Source of the DNA: Glaciihabitans sp.
Lineage (GTDB): Bacteria; Actinomycetota; Actinomycetes; Actinomycetales; Microbacteriaceae
Length of the DNA stretch: 64,000 nucleotides
Assembly (NCBI GenBank): GCA_025464095.1
Contig: JAODMF010000022.1
Span: 180,523 to 244,522, forward strand
Direction: 5' to 3'
Notes under the pieces: model-generated
The model's input: only the letters and a program-made list of their open reading frames with translations
What the model was told of the DNA's origin: nothing
Databases searched by the model: none
In this document: positions 18,574 to 26,150 of the stretch, in pieces
How the letters are laid out: every line of letters begins with the position of its first letter
Numbering within the stretch: position 1 is the first letter of the stretch
Made by a program: the position numbers and the translations under genes

Positions 18574-19194
18574 ATGGCACCATCGAAAAGACTGACAGCT
18601 CGCATCGCTGGACTCATGCTGGCTGGAATGCTGGCCGCTGCGCTCACCGGATGCGGGGCGGCACCTTTCGAGAAGAGCCTGACACCCACCGGCAGCGCCA
18701 TCCCCACCCCGACGACCACGCCGCGCGCCGCGACCACTGTCGAGAACGAGCTCGCCAACGGAACGACACAGCGCGACCTGAAGGCAGGCGACATCAACCT
18801 CACCGTGAACTACTTCTCAACGCTGCGCATGGACAAGTGGACGTATGGCGCAAACAAGCCACTGAGCGTTTCCCTCGTTGGCACGCTCGGCCACGGCGGC
18901 AAGAACAAGATCTACCTCTCCCAGGTCACCATGGCGACCCAGGTGCTGGCTGCAGATGGAACCACCCTGCCGGCGGTGCCGACGGTCGTCGAGGACGCAT
19001 CGGTGAGCCCCGGCTACCTCGTGAAGAAGCCGTACACGTACAGCAACACGTTCACGCTGCCCGCCGTGGACCCCGGCGCGCAGCAGATCATCTTCACGTT
19101 CAGCTACGACCTGCTGTTGCAGTCGACTCCGAAGTCGCACACCTACGCAAAGCAGACGGCAACGGACACCCTCAAAGTAGCGATCGCGAACTAG
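18574..19194 (+). CDS. Putative lipoprotein with DUF4352-like or unknown extracellular domain
   Basis: 206 residues. The signal peptide ends in the lipobox L-T-G-C with Cys at residue 27, so the mature protein should be lipid-anchored on the outer face of the membrane. A Thr/Pro-rich spacer (about 33-50) leads to a beta-rich domain of about 150 residues with no family I can name with certainty. GGGGGAG precedes the ATG at 18574 by five bases. It is divergent from the GT2 gene. It has no obvious ligand motif. Confidence 0.75.
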   Translation: MAPSKRLTARIAGLMLAGMLAAALTGCGAAPFEKSLTPTGSAIPTPTTTPRAATTVENELANGTTQRDLKAGDINLTVNYFSTLRMDKWTYGANKPLSVSLVGTLGHGGKNKIYLSQVTMATQVLAADGTTLPAVPTVVEDASVSPGYLVKKPYTYSNTFTLPAVDPGAQQIIFTFSYDLLLQSTPKSHTYAKQTATDTLKVAIAN

Positions 19195-19230
19195 GCCACG
19201 ACGAGCGCGCGGTTCAGCAAGCACCCCGCT

Positions 19231-19271
19231 GGTTGAGTAGCACGCGAGGAACGAGCGCGCGTATCGAAACC
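19231..19271 (+). repeat. GGTTGAGTAG...TATCGAAACC element, copy A
   Basis: 41 bp, identical to copy D. It starts GGTTGAGTAGCACGCGAGG and ends GCGTATCGAAACC. Confidence 0.85.
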
Positions 19272-19318
19272 GGTGAAGCGAGACAGCGCACCGCCGGCTA
19301 CTACGAGACCGAGACCGG

Positions 19319-19364
19319 GGTTTCGATACGCGCCGTGCCGCGAGCGGCCCGGCGCTACCCAACC
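19319..19364 (-). repeat. GGTTGAGTAG-type element, copy B (reverse)
   Basis: 46 bp, reading GGTTTCGATACGCGCC...CTACCCAACC on the plus strand. The core GCCGCGAGCGGC is self-complementary. Confidence 0.8.
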
Positions 19365-19384
19365 ACCGAACACCCACCCAACCG

Positions 19385-19430
19385 GGTTTCGATACGCGCC
19401 GGGCCGCAGGCGGCCCGGAGCTACTCAACC
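19385..19430 (-). repeat. GGTTGAGTAG-type element, copy C (reverse)
   Basis: 46 bp, with GGTTTCGATACGCGCC and CTACTCAACC ends and core GGGCCGCAGGCGGCCC, which can form a 6-bp stem. Confidence 0.8.
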
Positions 19431-19448
19431 ACCGAACACACACCCGCT

Positions 19449-19489
19449 GGTTGAGTAGCACGCGAGGAACGAGCGCGCGTATCGAAACC
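19449..19489 (+). repeat. GGTTGAGTAG...TATCGAAACC element, copy D
   Basis: 41 bp, identical to copy A. The bases after both copies (AGCGCACCGC) are also shared, so the A-B and D-E pairs are related units. Confidence 0.85.
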
Positions 19490-19534
19490 GGTGGAACGAG
19501 AAAGCGCACCGCGGGATCGAGAAAAGAGGGCGCG

Positions 19535-19580
19535 GGTTTCGATACGCGCCGTGCCGCGAGCGGCCCGGAGCTACTCAACC
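19535..19580 (-). repeat. GGTTGAGTAG-type element, copy E (reverse)
   Basis: 46 bp, closely matching copy B (GGTTTCGATACG...CTACTCAACC, core GCCGCGAGCGGC). It ends 13 bp before the sufT stop. Confidence 0.85.
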
Positions 19581-19592
19581 AGCGAGGACACG

Positions 19593-19922
19593 CTAGATCG
19601 AGAAACCTAGGGCGCGCATCATGTCGCGGCCGTCCTCGGTGATCTTCTCGGGTCCCCACGGCGGCATCCACACCCAGTTGATGCGAAAGGCGTCGACGAT
19701 TCCGTCGAGGGCCTGGGCGGTCTGTTCTTCGAGCACATCGGTGAGCGGGCAGCCGGCGCTCGTCAGGGTCATGCTGATGATCAGAGCGGTGTTCTCGTCG
19801 TCCCAGGAGAGATCGTAAATCAGGCCGAGGTCGACGATGTTTACCCCGAGTTCAGGGTCGACCACGTCTTTGAGTGCCTCTTCGACCGAGTCGAAGAGCG
19901 CCGGAGCGAGCGCGGTAGCCAT
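19593..19922 (-). CDS. sufT: SufT-like metal-sulfur cluster assembly factor (DUF59/MIP18)
   Basis: 109 residues of the DUF59 family. The core DVVDPELGVNIVDLGLIYDL is the family hallmark, and LTSAGCPLTDVLEEQ contains the conserved Cys region. Members help mature Fe-S proteins, either as carriers or targeting factors. It lies 4 bp after sufC, at the end of the suf operon, where M. tuberculosis has its SufT homologue. Confidence 0.9.
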   Translation of the reverse strand: MATALAPALFDSVEEALKDVVDPELGVNIVDLGLIYDLSWDDENTALIISMTLTSAGCPLTDVLEEQTAQALDGIVDAFRINWVWMPPWGPEKITEDGRDMMRALGFSI

Positions 19923-19926
19923 GGAT

Positions 19927-20706
19927 TCAGCCTACGCTCGCGACATCAGATCCGTTGGCGAGCGCGTAGCGGTCGTAGCCCTCGTTTTCGAGTCGCTCGG
20001 CAAGTTCGGGGCCGCCCTCTTCAGCGACGCGACCGTCCACGAACACGTGCACGAAGTCAGGGTGGATGTATCGCAGGATGCGCGTGTAGTGAGTGATCAG
20101 CAGCACCCCGAGCCCGGTGTTCTCGTGCGCCCGGTTGACCCCCTCGGAAACGATCTTCAGCGCATCGACGTCAAGGCCCGAGTCGGTCTCATCCAGAATC
20201 GCAAAGGCTGGCTTCAGCAATTCGAGCTGCAGGATCTCGTGGCGCTTCTTCTCGCCTCCCGAAAAGCCCTCGTTGACGTTGCGCTCGGCGAAGGACTTGT
20301 CCATGCGCAGTGCTTCCATGGACGTTTTGATGTCCTTCACCCAGCTGCGGATGCTCGGCGCCTCGCCGTCGATCGCGGTCTTCGCGGTCTTCAGGAAGTT
20401 GGTTACCGTCACGCCCGGGATTTCGACCGGGTACTGCATTGCGAGGAAGAGTCCCGCGCGGGCGCGGGCATCCACCGTCATGGCGAGAACATCCTGTCCA
20501 TCGAGCGTGATGCTGCCCCTTGTGACCTTGTACTTCGGGTGACCGGCGATCGTGTACGCGAGTGTCGACTTGCCGGAGCCGTTGGGGCCCATGATCGCGT
20601 GGATGGACCCCTGCTCAATGGTCAGGTCGACACCCTTGAGGATGTTCTTGGTGCCCTGGTCGGTTTCGACGCTGACGTGCAGGTCGCTGATGACGAGTGT
20701 TGACAT
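19927..20706 (-). CDS. sufC: Fe-S cluster assembly ATPase SufC
   Basis: 259 residues, cytoplasmic ABC ATPase that powers the SufBCD scaffold. Walker A is GPNGSGKST, the signature is FSGGEKKRHEILQLELL, and Walker B is AILDETDSGLDVDAL, the last two being SufC hallmarks. It sits between the Rieske ferredoxin-like gene and sufT in a minus-strand operon starting with sufB. Confidence 0.97.
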   Translation of the reverse strand: MSTLVISDLHVSVETDQGTKNILKGVDLTIEQGSIHAIMGPNGSGKSTLAYTIAGHPKYKVTRGSITLDGQDVLAMTVDARARAGLFLAMQYPVEIPGVTVTNFLKTAKTAIDGEAPSIRSWVKDIKTSMEALRMDKSFAERNVNEGFSGGEKKRHEILQLELLKPAFAILDETDSGLDVDALKIVSEGVNRAHENTGLGVLLITHYTRILRYIHPDFVHVFVDGRVAEEGGPELAERLENEGYDRYALANGSDVASVG

Positions 20707-20730
20707 GAATGCGTTCCTTGGGTCTGAAGT

Positions 20731-21057
20731 TTAGGCAGCGACTGTCGCGCTGGGGTCGATGTAGATGTCGCCATCCTGAATGGTCACGACGAACACGGGT
20801 ACCGGCTCATACGCGGGCAGCGAGAGCGGCTTGCCGGTCACGAGCGAGAACTTGGAGCCGTGGGCCCAGCACTCCAGGGTGTCGCCCTCGACGAAGCCCT
20901 CGGCCAGCGAGATGTCGCCGTGTGAGCACCGGTCGCCGATGGCGTGCACGGTGCCGGTGGAATCCTTGACGACCGCGATGGAGATTCCCTCGAGGTCGAC
21001 GCGCAGCGCCTCGTCCTGTCCGAGTTGATCGAGGGCGCAGATGCGTACGGCGGTCAT
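20731..21057 (-). CDS. Rieske-type [2Fe-2S] ferredoxin in the suf operon
   Basis: 108 residues. The two Rieske boxes are CSHGDISLAEG (Cys-x-His) and CWAHGSKFSL (Cys-x2-His), 17-18 residues apart, which bind a [2Fe-2S] cluster. It is annotated in other genomes as a non-heme iron oxygenase ferredoxin subunit. The ATG overlaps the sufD stop by 4 bp, so it is produced with the scaffold. It may donate electrons for cluster assembly or be an early client; there is no oxygenase partner gene here. Confidence 0.9.
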   Translation of the reverse strand: MTAVRICALDQLGQDEALRVDLEGISIAVVKDSTGTVHAIGDRCSHGDISLAEGFVEGDTLECWAHGSKFSLVTGKPLSLPAYEPVPVFVVTIQDGDIYIDPSATVAA

Positions 21058-22241
21058 GCCACTCCCCTGAGCTCGGCTTCGATCGCGGCCTGGAGGCGTG
21101 TGTGCAGCTCGCCGACGCCCACCTTCTGCACGATTTCGCTGAGGAACCCCAGCACAACAAGACGGCGTGCCTCACGCTCGGTGATTCCGCGGGCCATCAG
21201 GTAGAACAACTGCTCGTCGTCGAATCGGCCGGTCGCACTCGCGTGCCCGGCGCCAGCGATGTCGCCCGTTTGGATCTCCAGGTTCGGGATGCTGTCCGCG
21301 CGCGTTCCCTCGCTCAGCACGAGGTTGCGGTTCTGCTCGTAGGTGTCGGTGCCGGCAGCCTTCGGGCCAATCAGCACGTCTCCGACCCAGACGGTGTGTG
21401 CGCCCTCGCCGTTCAGCGCGCCCTTGTAGGTCACGCGAGAGCGGGTATTGGGCGCCACGTGGTTGACGTAGACGCGATGCTCGAGGTGCTGGCCGGCATC
21501 CGCGAAATACACGCCGAACAGTTCGGCGTCAGCGCCCTGGTCGACAAGGTGCGTCGAAGGGTTGATGCGAACGACCTTGCCGCCGAGCGAGACGATGATG
21601 TGCCTGAGGCGCGCATCGCGCCCCACCCGCGCGAAGTGGCTCGCCAGGTGAATGGATGCGTCATCCCATTCCTGTACTGAGATCACCGTGAGGTGCGCCC
21701 CGTCTTCGACCACGATCTCGACGTTCTCGCTGAGCTGGGCCGCGCCCCCGTTCTGCAGAACGACGGTTGCAACCGAGTTGGCCCGGGCGGTGATAATCGT
21801 GTGCCCGGCACGCAGGCCGGTGCCGAGCGAATCGCGCGCCACCGTCAACTCGGCCGCATCCTCGCCGGTCACGGTGATGGACAGCGCTTTCTCGAAGCTG
21901 GTCCACGCGTTGGCGGAAGCCCGCTCCTCCGGCGTGCCGGCGATGCCGACCCTGGCGGAATCGCGATCGATCCACTCGACCGTCGCGCCCGCGACATCCG
22001 TCGCCGTGTAGTCGTACGGCGAGCCGTCGAGGGCGCCGTCGATCAGCGGACGCACCAGTTCGACCGGTGTCAGCTTCCAGTCCGCCTCGCGACCGGAAAC
22101 CTCAGGAAAGTCGCCGTGGACGAACGAGGTGAAACGGTCGGAACGCGTCTGGACAGGTACAACCTTCTCGGCTGCATCCCATCCACCGTCGCTGTGTGCT
22201 TTGATCCCGTGCTGTTCGGGCGTCGTTGTAACGGCGGACAT
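21054..22241 (-). CDS. sufD: Fe-S cluster assembly protein SufD
   Basis: 395 residues of the SufB/SufD beta-helix family. Conserved segments include FADAGQHLEHRVYVNHVAPNT, YKGALNGEGAHTVWVGDVLI, NLEIQTGDIAGAGHASATG and the C-terminal EQLFYLMARGITEREARRLVV. It pairs with SufB and SufC to form the scaffold complex. It begins 35 bp after sufB. Confidence 0.95.
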   Translation of the reverse strand: MSAVTTTPEQHGIKAHSDGGWDAAEKVVPVQTRSDRFTSFVHGDFPEVSGREADWKLTPVELVRPLIDGALDGSPYDYTATDVAGATVEWIDRDSARVGIAGTPEERASANAWTSFEKALSITVTGEDAAELTVARDSLGTGLRAGHTIITARANSVATVVLQNGGAAQLSENVEIVVEDGAHLTVISVQEWDDASIHLASHFARVGRDARLRHIIVSLGGKVVRINPSTHLVDQGADAELFGVYFADAGQHLEHRVYVNHVAPNTRSRVTYKGALNGEGAHTVWVGDVLIGPKAAGTDTYEQNRNLVLSEGTRADSIPNLEIQTGDIAGAGHASATGRFDDEQLFYLMARGITEREARRLVVLGFLSEIVQKVGVGELHTRLQAAIEAELRGVA

Positions 22242-22276
22242 CTAGCCGACGGGTCCTTTCGAGAGGGGCAGGAGGG

Positions 22277-23695
22277 TCAACCGACACTGCCTTCCATGCT
22301 CATCTCGATGAGCTTGTTGAGTTCGAGGGCGTACTCCATCGGCAGTTCGCGGGCGATCGGCTCGATGAACCCGCGAACGATCATGGCCATGGCTTCGTCT
22401 TCGGGCATCCCGCGCGACATCAGGTAGAAGAGCTGCTCTTCGCTGACGCGCGAGACAGTGGCCTCGTGGCCGAGCTGCACATCGTCTACGCGGATGTCGA
22501 TGGACGGATAGGTGTCCGATCGCGAGATTGTGTCCACAAGCAACGCGTCGCAGCGCACCGTGTTGGCCGAGTGGTGTGCCTTCTCATCCACGCGCACCTC
22601 GCCACGGTAACCGGCGCGGCCCCCGCCGCGAGCGATGGACTTCGAGACGATCGACGACGTCGTGTACGGCGCCATGTGGATCATCTTCGCGCCCGCGTCC
22701 TGGTGCTGGCCGGGGCCCGCGAACGCTACGGAGAGCGTTTCGCCCTTGGCGTGCTCGCCCACAAGGTAGATCGACGGGTACTTCATCGTCACCTTGGAAC
22801 CGATGTTGCCGTCGATCCACTCCATGGTTGCGCCCTCGTGGGCGATCGCACGCTTGGTGACGAGGTTGTAGACGTTGTTCGACCAGTTCTGGATGGTCGT
22901 GTAGCGAACGCGCGCGTTCTTCTTCACGATGATCTCGACGACGGCGCTGTGCAGCGAGTCGCTCTTGTAGATCGGCGCGGTGCATCCCTCGATGTAGTGC
23001 ACGTACGAGCCCTCATCGGCGATGATCAGCGTGCGCTCGAACTGGCCCATGTTCTCGGTGTTGATGCGGAAGTAGGCCTGCAGCGGAATCTCGACGTGCA
23101 CGCCCTTGGGAACGTAGACGAACGACCCGCCCGACCAGACGGCCGTGTTCAGAGCGGCGAACTTGTTGTCGCCAGCGGGAATCACGGTGCCGAAGTACTC
23201 ATCAAAGAACTCGGGGTGCTCACGGAGCGCGGTGTCGGTGTCCATGAAAATGACACCCTGGGCTTCCAGCTCCGCGTTGATGGAGTGGAACACGACCTCG
23301 GACTCGTACTGAGCGGCAACGCCGGAGACGAGGCGCTTGCGCTCGGCCTCGGGGATGCCCAGCTTCTCGTAGGTGTTGCGGATGTCTTCGGGGAGGTCTT
23401 CCCAGGTCTGGGCCTGCTTCTCCGTCGAGCGCACGAAGTACTTGATGTTGTCGAAGTCGATGCCGGAGAGGTCGGCGCCCCACGTGGGCATCGGCTTCTT
23501 GCGGAAGAGGGCGAGGCCCTTGAGTCGGTTCTTGAGCATGGACTCGGACTCGTTCTTCAGCTTCGAAATGTCCGTGACGACCTGCTCGTTGATCCCACGC
23601 TTTGCCGAGGCACCGGCGGCGTCCGAATCGGACCAGCCGAACTCATACTGCCCGAGGGCGTGCAACTCGGGACGATCAATGAGTACGTCAGACAT
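22277..23695 (-). CDS. sufB: Fe-S cluster assembly protein SufB
   Basis: 472 residues, scaffold subunit that receives sulfur and iron. Typical segments are [34 protein letters not shown] (conserved Cys), [19 protein letters not shown] and [24 protein letters not shown]. There is no intein, unlike M. tuberculosis SufB. The ATG at 23695 ([11 protein letters not shown]) is chosen because it has an AGAGGTAA-like ribosome site and normal length; the longer ORF adds 63 residues with no counterpart in the family. It is the first gene of the operon; no sufR repressor gene lies upstream. Confidence 0.96.
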   Translation of the reverse strand: MSDVLIDRPELHALGQYEFGWSDSDAAGASAKRGINEQVVTDISKLKNESESMLKNRLKGLALFRKKPMPTWGADLSGIDFDNIKYFVRSTEKQAQTWEDLPEDIRNTYEKLGIPEAERKRLVSGVAAQYESEVVFHSINAELEAQGVIFMDTDTALREHPEFFDEYFGTVIPAGDNKFAALNTAVWSGGSFVYVPKGVHVEIPLQAYFRINTENMGQFERTLIIADEGSYVHYIEGCTAPIYKSDSLHSAVVEIIVKKNARVRYTTIQNWSNNVYNLVTKRAIAHEGATMEWIDGNIGSKVTMKYPSIYLVGEHAKGETLSVAFAGPGQHQDAGAKMIHMAPYTTSSIVSKSIARGGGRAGYRGEVRVDEKAHHSANTVRCDALLVDTISRSDTYPSIDIRVDDVQLGHEATVSRVSEEQLFYLMSRGMPEDEAMAMIVRGFIEPIARELPMEYALELNKLIEMSMEGSVG

Positions 23696-23922
23696 GATTA
23701 CCTCTTTCTCTGCCGTGGTGACTGCTGCTCGGGACAACCGGAACGATAGGGCTGGCATTCCGGGTTCAATGACCCCCGTTGTCAGCATTGACTCCCTGGT
23801 ATGGGCTGTGTTCCACGAACCTAGTAATTGTACAGGGCCCTCGTGCAAATGCCCGGAGTTGGCGGAAACTGCCCAGCTTCGCATCCATAGAATTGGAAAC
23901 GTTGCCTATCGAGCGGAGACTC
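23696..23922. promoter_or_regulatory. Divergent promoter region of sufB and ctaA
   Basis: 227 bp. On the minus strand TTGAAC and TATCGT, about 15 bp apart near 23744-23770, are a weak promoter candidate for sufB. No SufR, IscR or Fur-like box was recognised. Confidence 0.35.
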
Positions 23923-24864
23923 GTGTTACGCAGGTTCTGGTCCGCGCGGGTGCGCGTCCTGGCGGTCGCTTCGCTCGTAGCGGAGATCGTCCTCGTTGGA
24001 ACGGGCGGCGCAGTGCGCCTCACCGGCTCCGGACTCGGATGCCCGACCTGGCCATATTGCACCGCCGATTCGCTCGTGACCACCCCGGCCATGGGCATCC
24101 ACGGAGTCGTGGAATTCGTCAATCGACTCCTCGCAGTAGTCATCTCGCTGATCGCCATCGCCGTATTCCTCGCGGTGCTGCGCATCCGCAAGGAGCGACG
24201 CGACCTTTTCGTGCTGACGCTCCTGCAGGGCCTCAGCATCCCGGCACAGGCGATACTGGGCGGCATAACCGTGCTGACCGGGCTGAATCCTTACGTCGTC
24301 GGTGCGCATTTCCTGGTGTCTGTGCTTCTGGTCGTGGATGTCACGATCCTGGTGTGGCGCGTCTATTTCGGGCCGCGCGGCGCCCGGCGGGTCGTGCCGC
24401 TGTGGATGTTCATCGTCGGCCAGGTGACGTCGCTGTTCGTCGCCGTGACGGTGGTTTTCGGCATCCTGACGACCGGGTCGGGGCCGCACGCGGGCGATCC
24501 GGGCACTCCGCGCAACGGGCTGAATTCCTCTGTCGCCCAGGACATCCACAGCGTGCCCGCCTATATCGTGTTCGCGCTGACGCTCGTGTTGGTGGTCGGT
24601 GCGCTGGTGCTGCGACTCCCCCGGCGCTGGGTCGTGTTGTTGCTGCTCGTCGAGATCGCGCAGATCGCGGTCGGTATCACCCAGGCGAACACCGGGCTCC
24701 CGGTCACGCTCGTCGGCATCCACCTGGTGTTGGCGGCCGCACTCGTTGCGGCGATGACCGCCGTGCTGCTCTCGGCCCGCGCGTCGCACTCCCCCGAGTC
24801 CCCATCACCCGAGACCTCATCACCCCAGAGGTCTTCACCCGAGTTGCCCACTTCGGTCGCTTAG
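23923..24864 (+). CDS. ctaA: Heme A synthase (COX15/CtaA family)
   Basis: About 313 residues with eight hydrophobic helices. The N-terminal TGGAVRLTGSGLGCPTWPYC is the CtaA/Cox15 hallmark, and GIHGVVEFVNRLLA and AQDIHSVPAY contain heme-ligand His residues. The enzyme oxidises heme O to heme A. The start is uncertain: GTG 23923 has GGAG nearby, while TTG codons at 23893 and 23902 are also in frame. The C-terminus is a Ser/Pro repeat. It converges on ctaB, which makes its substrate. Confidence 0.88.
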   Translation: MLRRFWSARVRVLAVASLVAEIVLVGTGGAVRLTGSGLGCPTWPYCTADSLVTTPAMGIHGVVEFVNRLLAVVISLIAIAVFLAVLRIRKERRDLFVLTLLQGLSIPAQAILGGITVLTGLNPYVVGAHFLVSVLLVVDVTILVWRVYFGPRGARRVVPLWMFIVGQVTSLFVAVTVVFGILTTGSGPHAGDPGTPRNGLNSSVAQDIHSVPAYIVFALTLVLVVGALVLRLPRRWVVLLLLVEIAQIAVGITQANTGLPVTLVGIHLVLAAALVAAMTAVLLSARASHSPESPSPETSSPQRSSPELPTSVA

Positions 24865-24895
24865 ATCGCGCGAATAGCGACCAATCCGGGCAACT

Positions 24896-24932
24896 CGTGT
24901 AGCTGACTCGTGTAGCTGACTGGTGTAGTTAG
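24896..24932. repeat. Three tandem 11-13-bp repeats at the ctaA/ctaB junction
   Basis: CGTGTAGCTGACT occurs twice in tandem (24896-24921), followed by a partial GGTGTAGTTAG that overlaps the ctaB stop codon. Confidence 0.7.
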
Positions 24933-25879
24933 AGGAGGGGGATGTGCACCAGCGGGTCGATCCCCACCGCCAGGAAGATCAGGGTCAGGTACGTGATCGA
25001 GCTGTGGAACACGCGCATCGGCCGGGCATCCGTGTGACGAATGGCCCGGCCATACAGGCGGTGTGACTCGTAGACGAACCAGCCGCCGGCAACTACTGCG
25101 ACCGCCGCATAGACCAGCCCGACGCGCGCGACGGGAACCAGGAGCAGCGAGCACGCGACAGTCGCCCACGCGTACAGCACGACCTGCAGGCCGACCACCG
25201 TGCGGCCGCGAACCACAGCGAGCATCGGCACCCCGACCGCCTGGTAATCGGCGCGGTACCTCATCGAGAGCGGCCAGTAGTGCGGTGGCGTCCAGAGAAA
25301 AACGATGCCGAACAGGATGAGCGGGGCCCAGCCGAGCGAATTGGTCACGGCCGACCAGCCGATCAAGACCGGCATGCATCCGGCGGCTCCGCCCCAGACG
25401 ATGTTCTGTGGGGTGCGGCGCTTGAGCAGCAGCGTGTAAATCAGGACGTAATAGAGGATGGCCGCAAGCGAGAGCGCGGCGGACAGCCAGTTGACGAGAA
25501 AGCCGAGCCAGAGAACGGATGCGACGCCCAACACCCAGGCGAAGACCAGCGCCTCACGGTCAGAGAGCTCGCCCGTCACCAGCGGGCGCTTCTTCGTGCG
25601 ATCCATGACGCGGTCGATATCGCGGTCGATGTAGCAGTTGAACGCCCCCGCGGATCCGGCACTGAGCGACCCACCGATCAGGGTTCCGAGCACCAGCCAC
25701 AGGTTCGGAAGCACTCCGTGCGGCTGCCCCAGACTCGCCTGCGCCAGAATCATCACCGGCGCGGTCGTCACCAGCAGCAGCTCGATAACCCGGGGCTTGG
25801 TAAGGGCGATGTAGGCCGCAAACTTGCGCCGGACGCCGATTCGACCCCGGGCTTTTGGGGTTTCTACGACTACGTCCAT
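24929..25879 (-). CDS. ctaB: Protoheme IX farnesyltransferase (heme O synthase)
   Basis: 316 residues of the UbiA prenyltransferase superfamily with seven to nine helices. The first Asp motif is [20 protein letters not shown], and the second loop is [12 protein letters not shown]. It transfers farnesyl to heme b, making heme O for CtaA. A GAGGAG ribosome site precedes the ATG at 25879. It is divergent from tkt, as in M. tuberculosis and corynebacteria. Confidence 0.95.
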   Translation of the reverse strand: MDVVVETPKARGRIGVRRKFAAYIALTKPRVIELLLVTTAPVMILAQASLGQPHGVLPNLWLVLGTLIGGSLSAGSAGAFNCYIDRDIDRVMDRTKKRPLVTGELSDREALVFAWVLGVASVLWLGFLVNWLSAALSLAAILYYVLIYTLLLKRRTPQNIVWGGAAGCMPVLIGWSAVTNSLGWAPLILFGIVFLWTPPHYWPLSMRYRADYQAVGVPMLAVVRGRTVVGLQVVLYAWATVACSLLLVPVARVGLVYAAVAVVAGGWFVYESHRLYGRAIRHTDARPMRVFHSSITYLTLIFLAVGIDPLVHIPLL

Positions 25880-25980
25880 GGCTCCTCGATCGGCATCTTT
25901 CGCTACCGATCCTAGGCGATCCCATTACGCTCGCCCGCAGCCGGGCGCAAGCACTACAGCCGAGGTGGTTCACCATTCTC

Positions 25981-25986
25981 TATACT
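25981..25986 (+). promoter_or_regulatory. Candidate -10 box in the ctaB/tkt divergent region
   Basis: TATACT matches the consensus well. Use for tkt would give a leader of roughly 155 bases; no clear -35 is seen. The 271-bp region (25880-26150) shows no other feature apart from this and the tkt ribosome site AGGAAAGG at 26133-26140. Confidence 0.4.
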
Positions 25987-26150
25987 TGTATGTGCTTGCT
26001 AACCGCTGGCCGACTAACCACCCCCGCCTCCTCACCTGGCGTGTTGTCGTGCCTGCGGCCGGCCGATGACGTCCACAGCAGGCGTAACCGCATCTCGATG
26101 CGACAACGCTTAGGTTGCGTAGCGCGAGCTTTAGGAAAGGTCATCATTCA

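Larger units (their letters stand above)
19195..19592. other. Non-coding interval between convergent lipoprotein and sufT genes
   Basis: 398 bp made almost entirely of five hairpin elements (A-E) and their spacers. No gene is supported; open frames here are repeat by-products. Confidence 0.8.

Noticed and set aside
19195..19592. Insertion sequence
   Set aside because: Inverted elements are present, but no transposase or remnant, and the interval is too short.
23696..23884. 63-residue N-terminal extension of SufB
   Set aside because: It has no counterpart in SufB proteins and would consume the divergent promoter region with ctaA.
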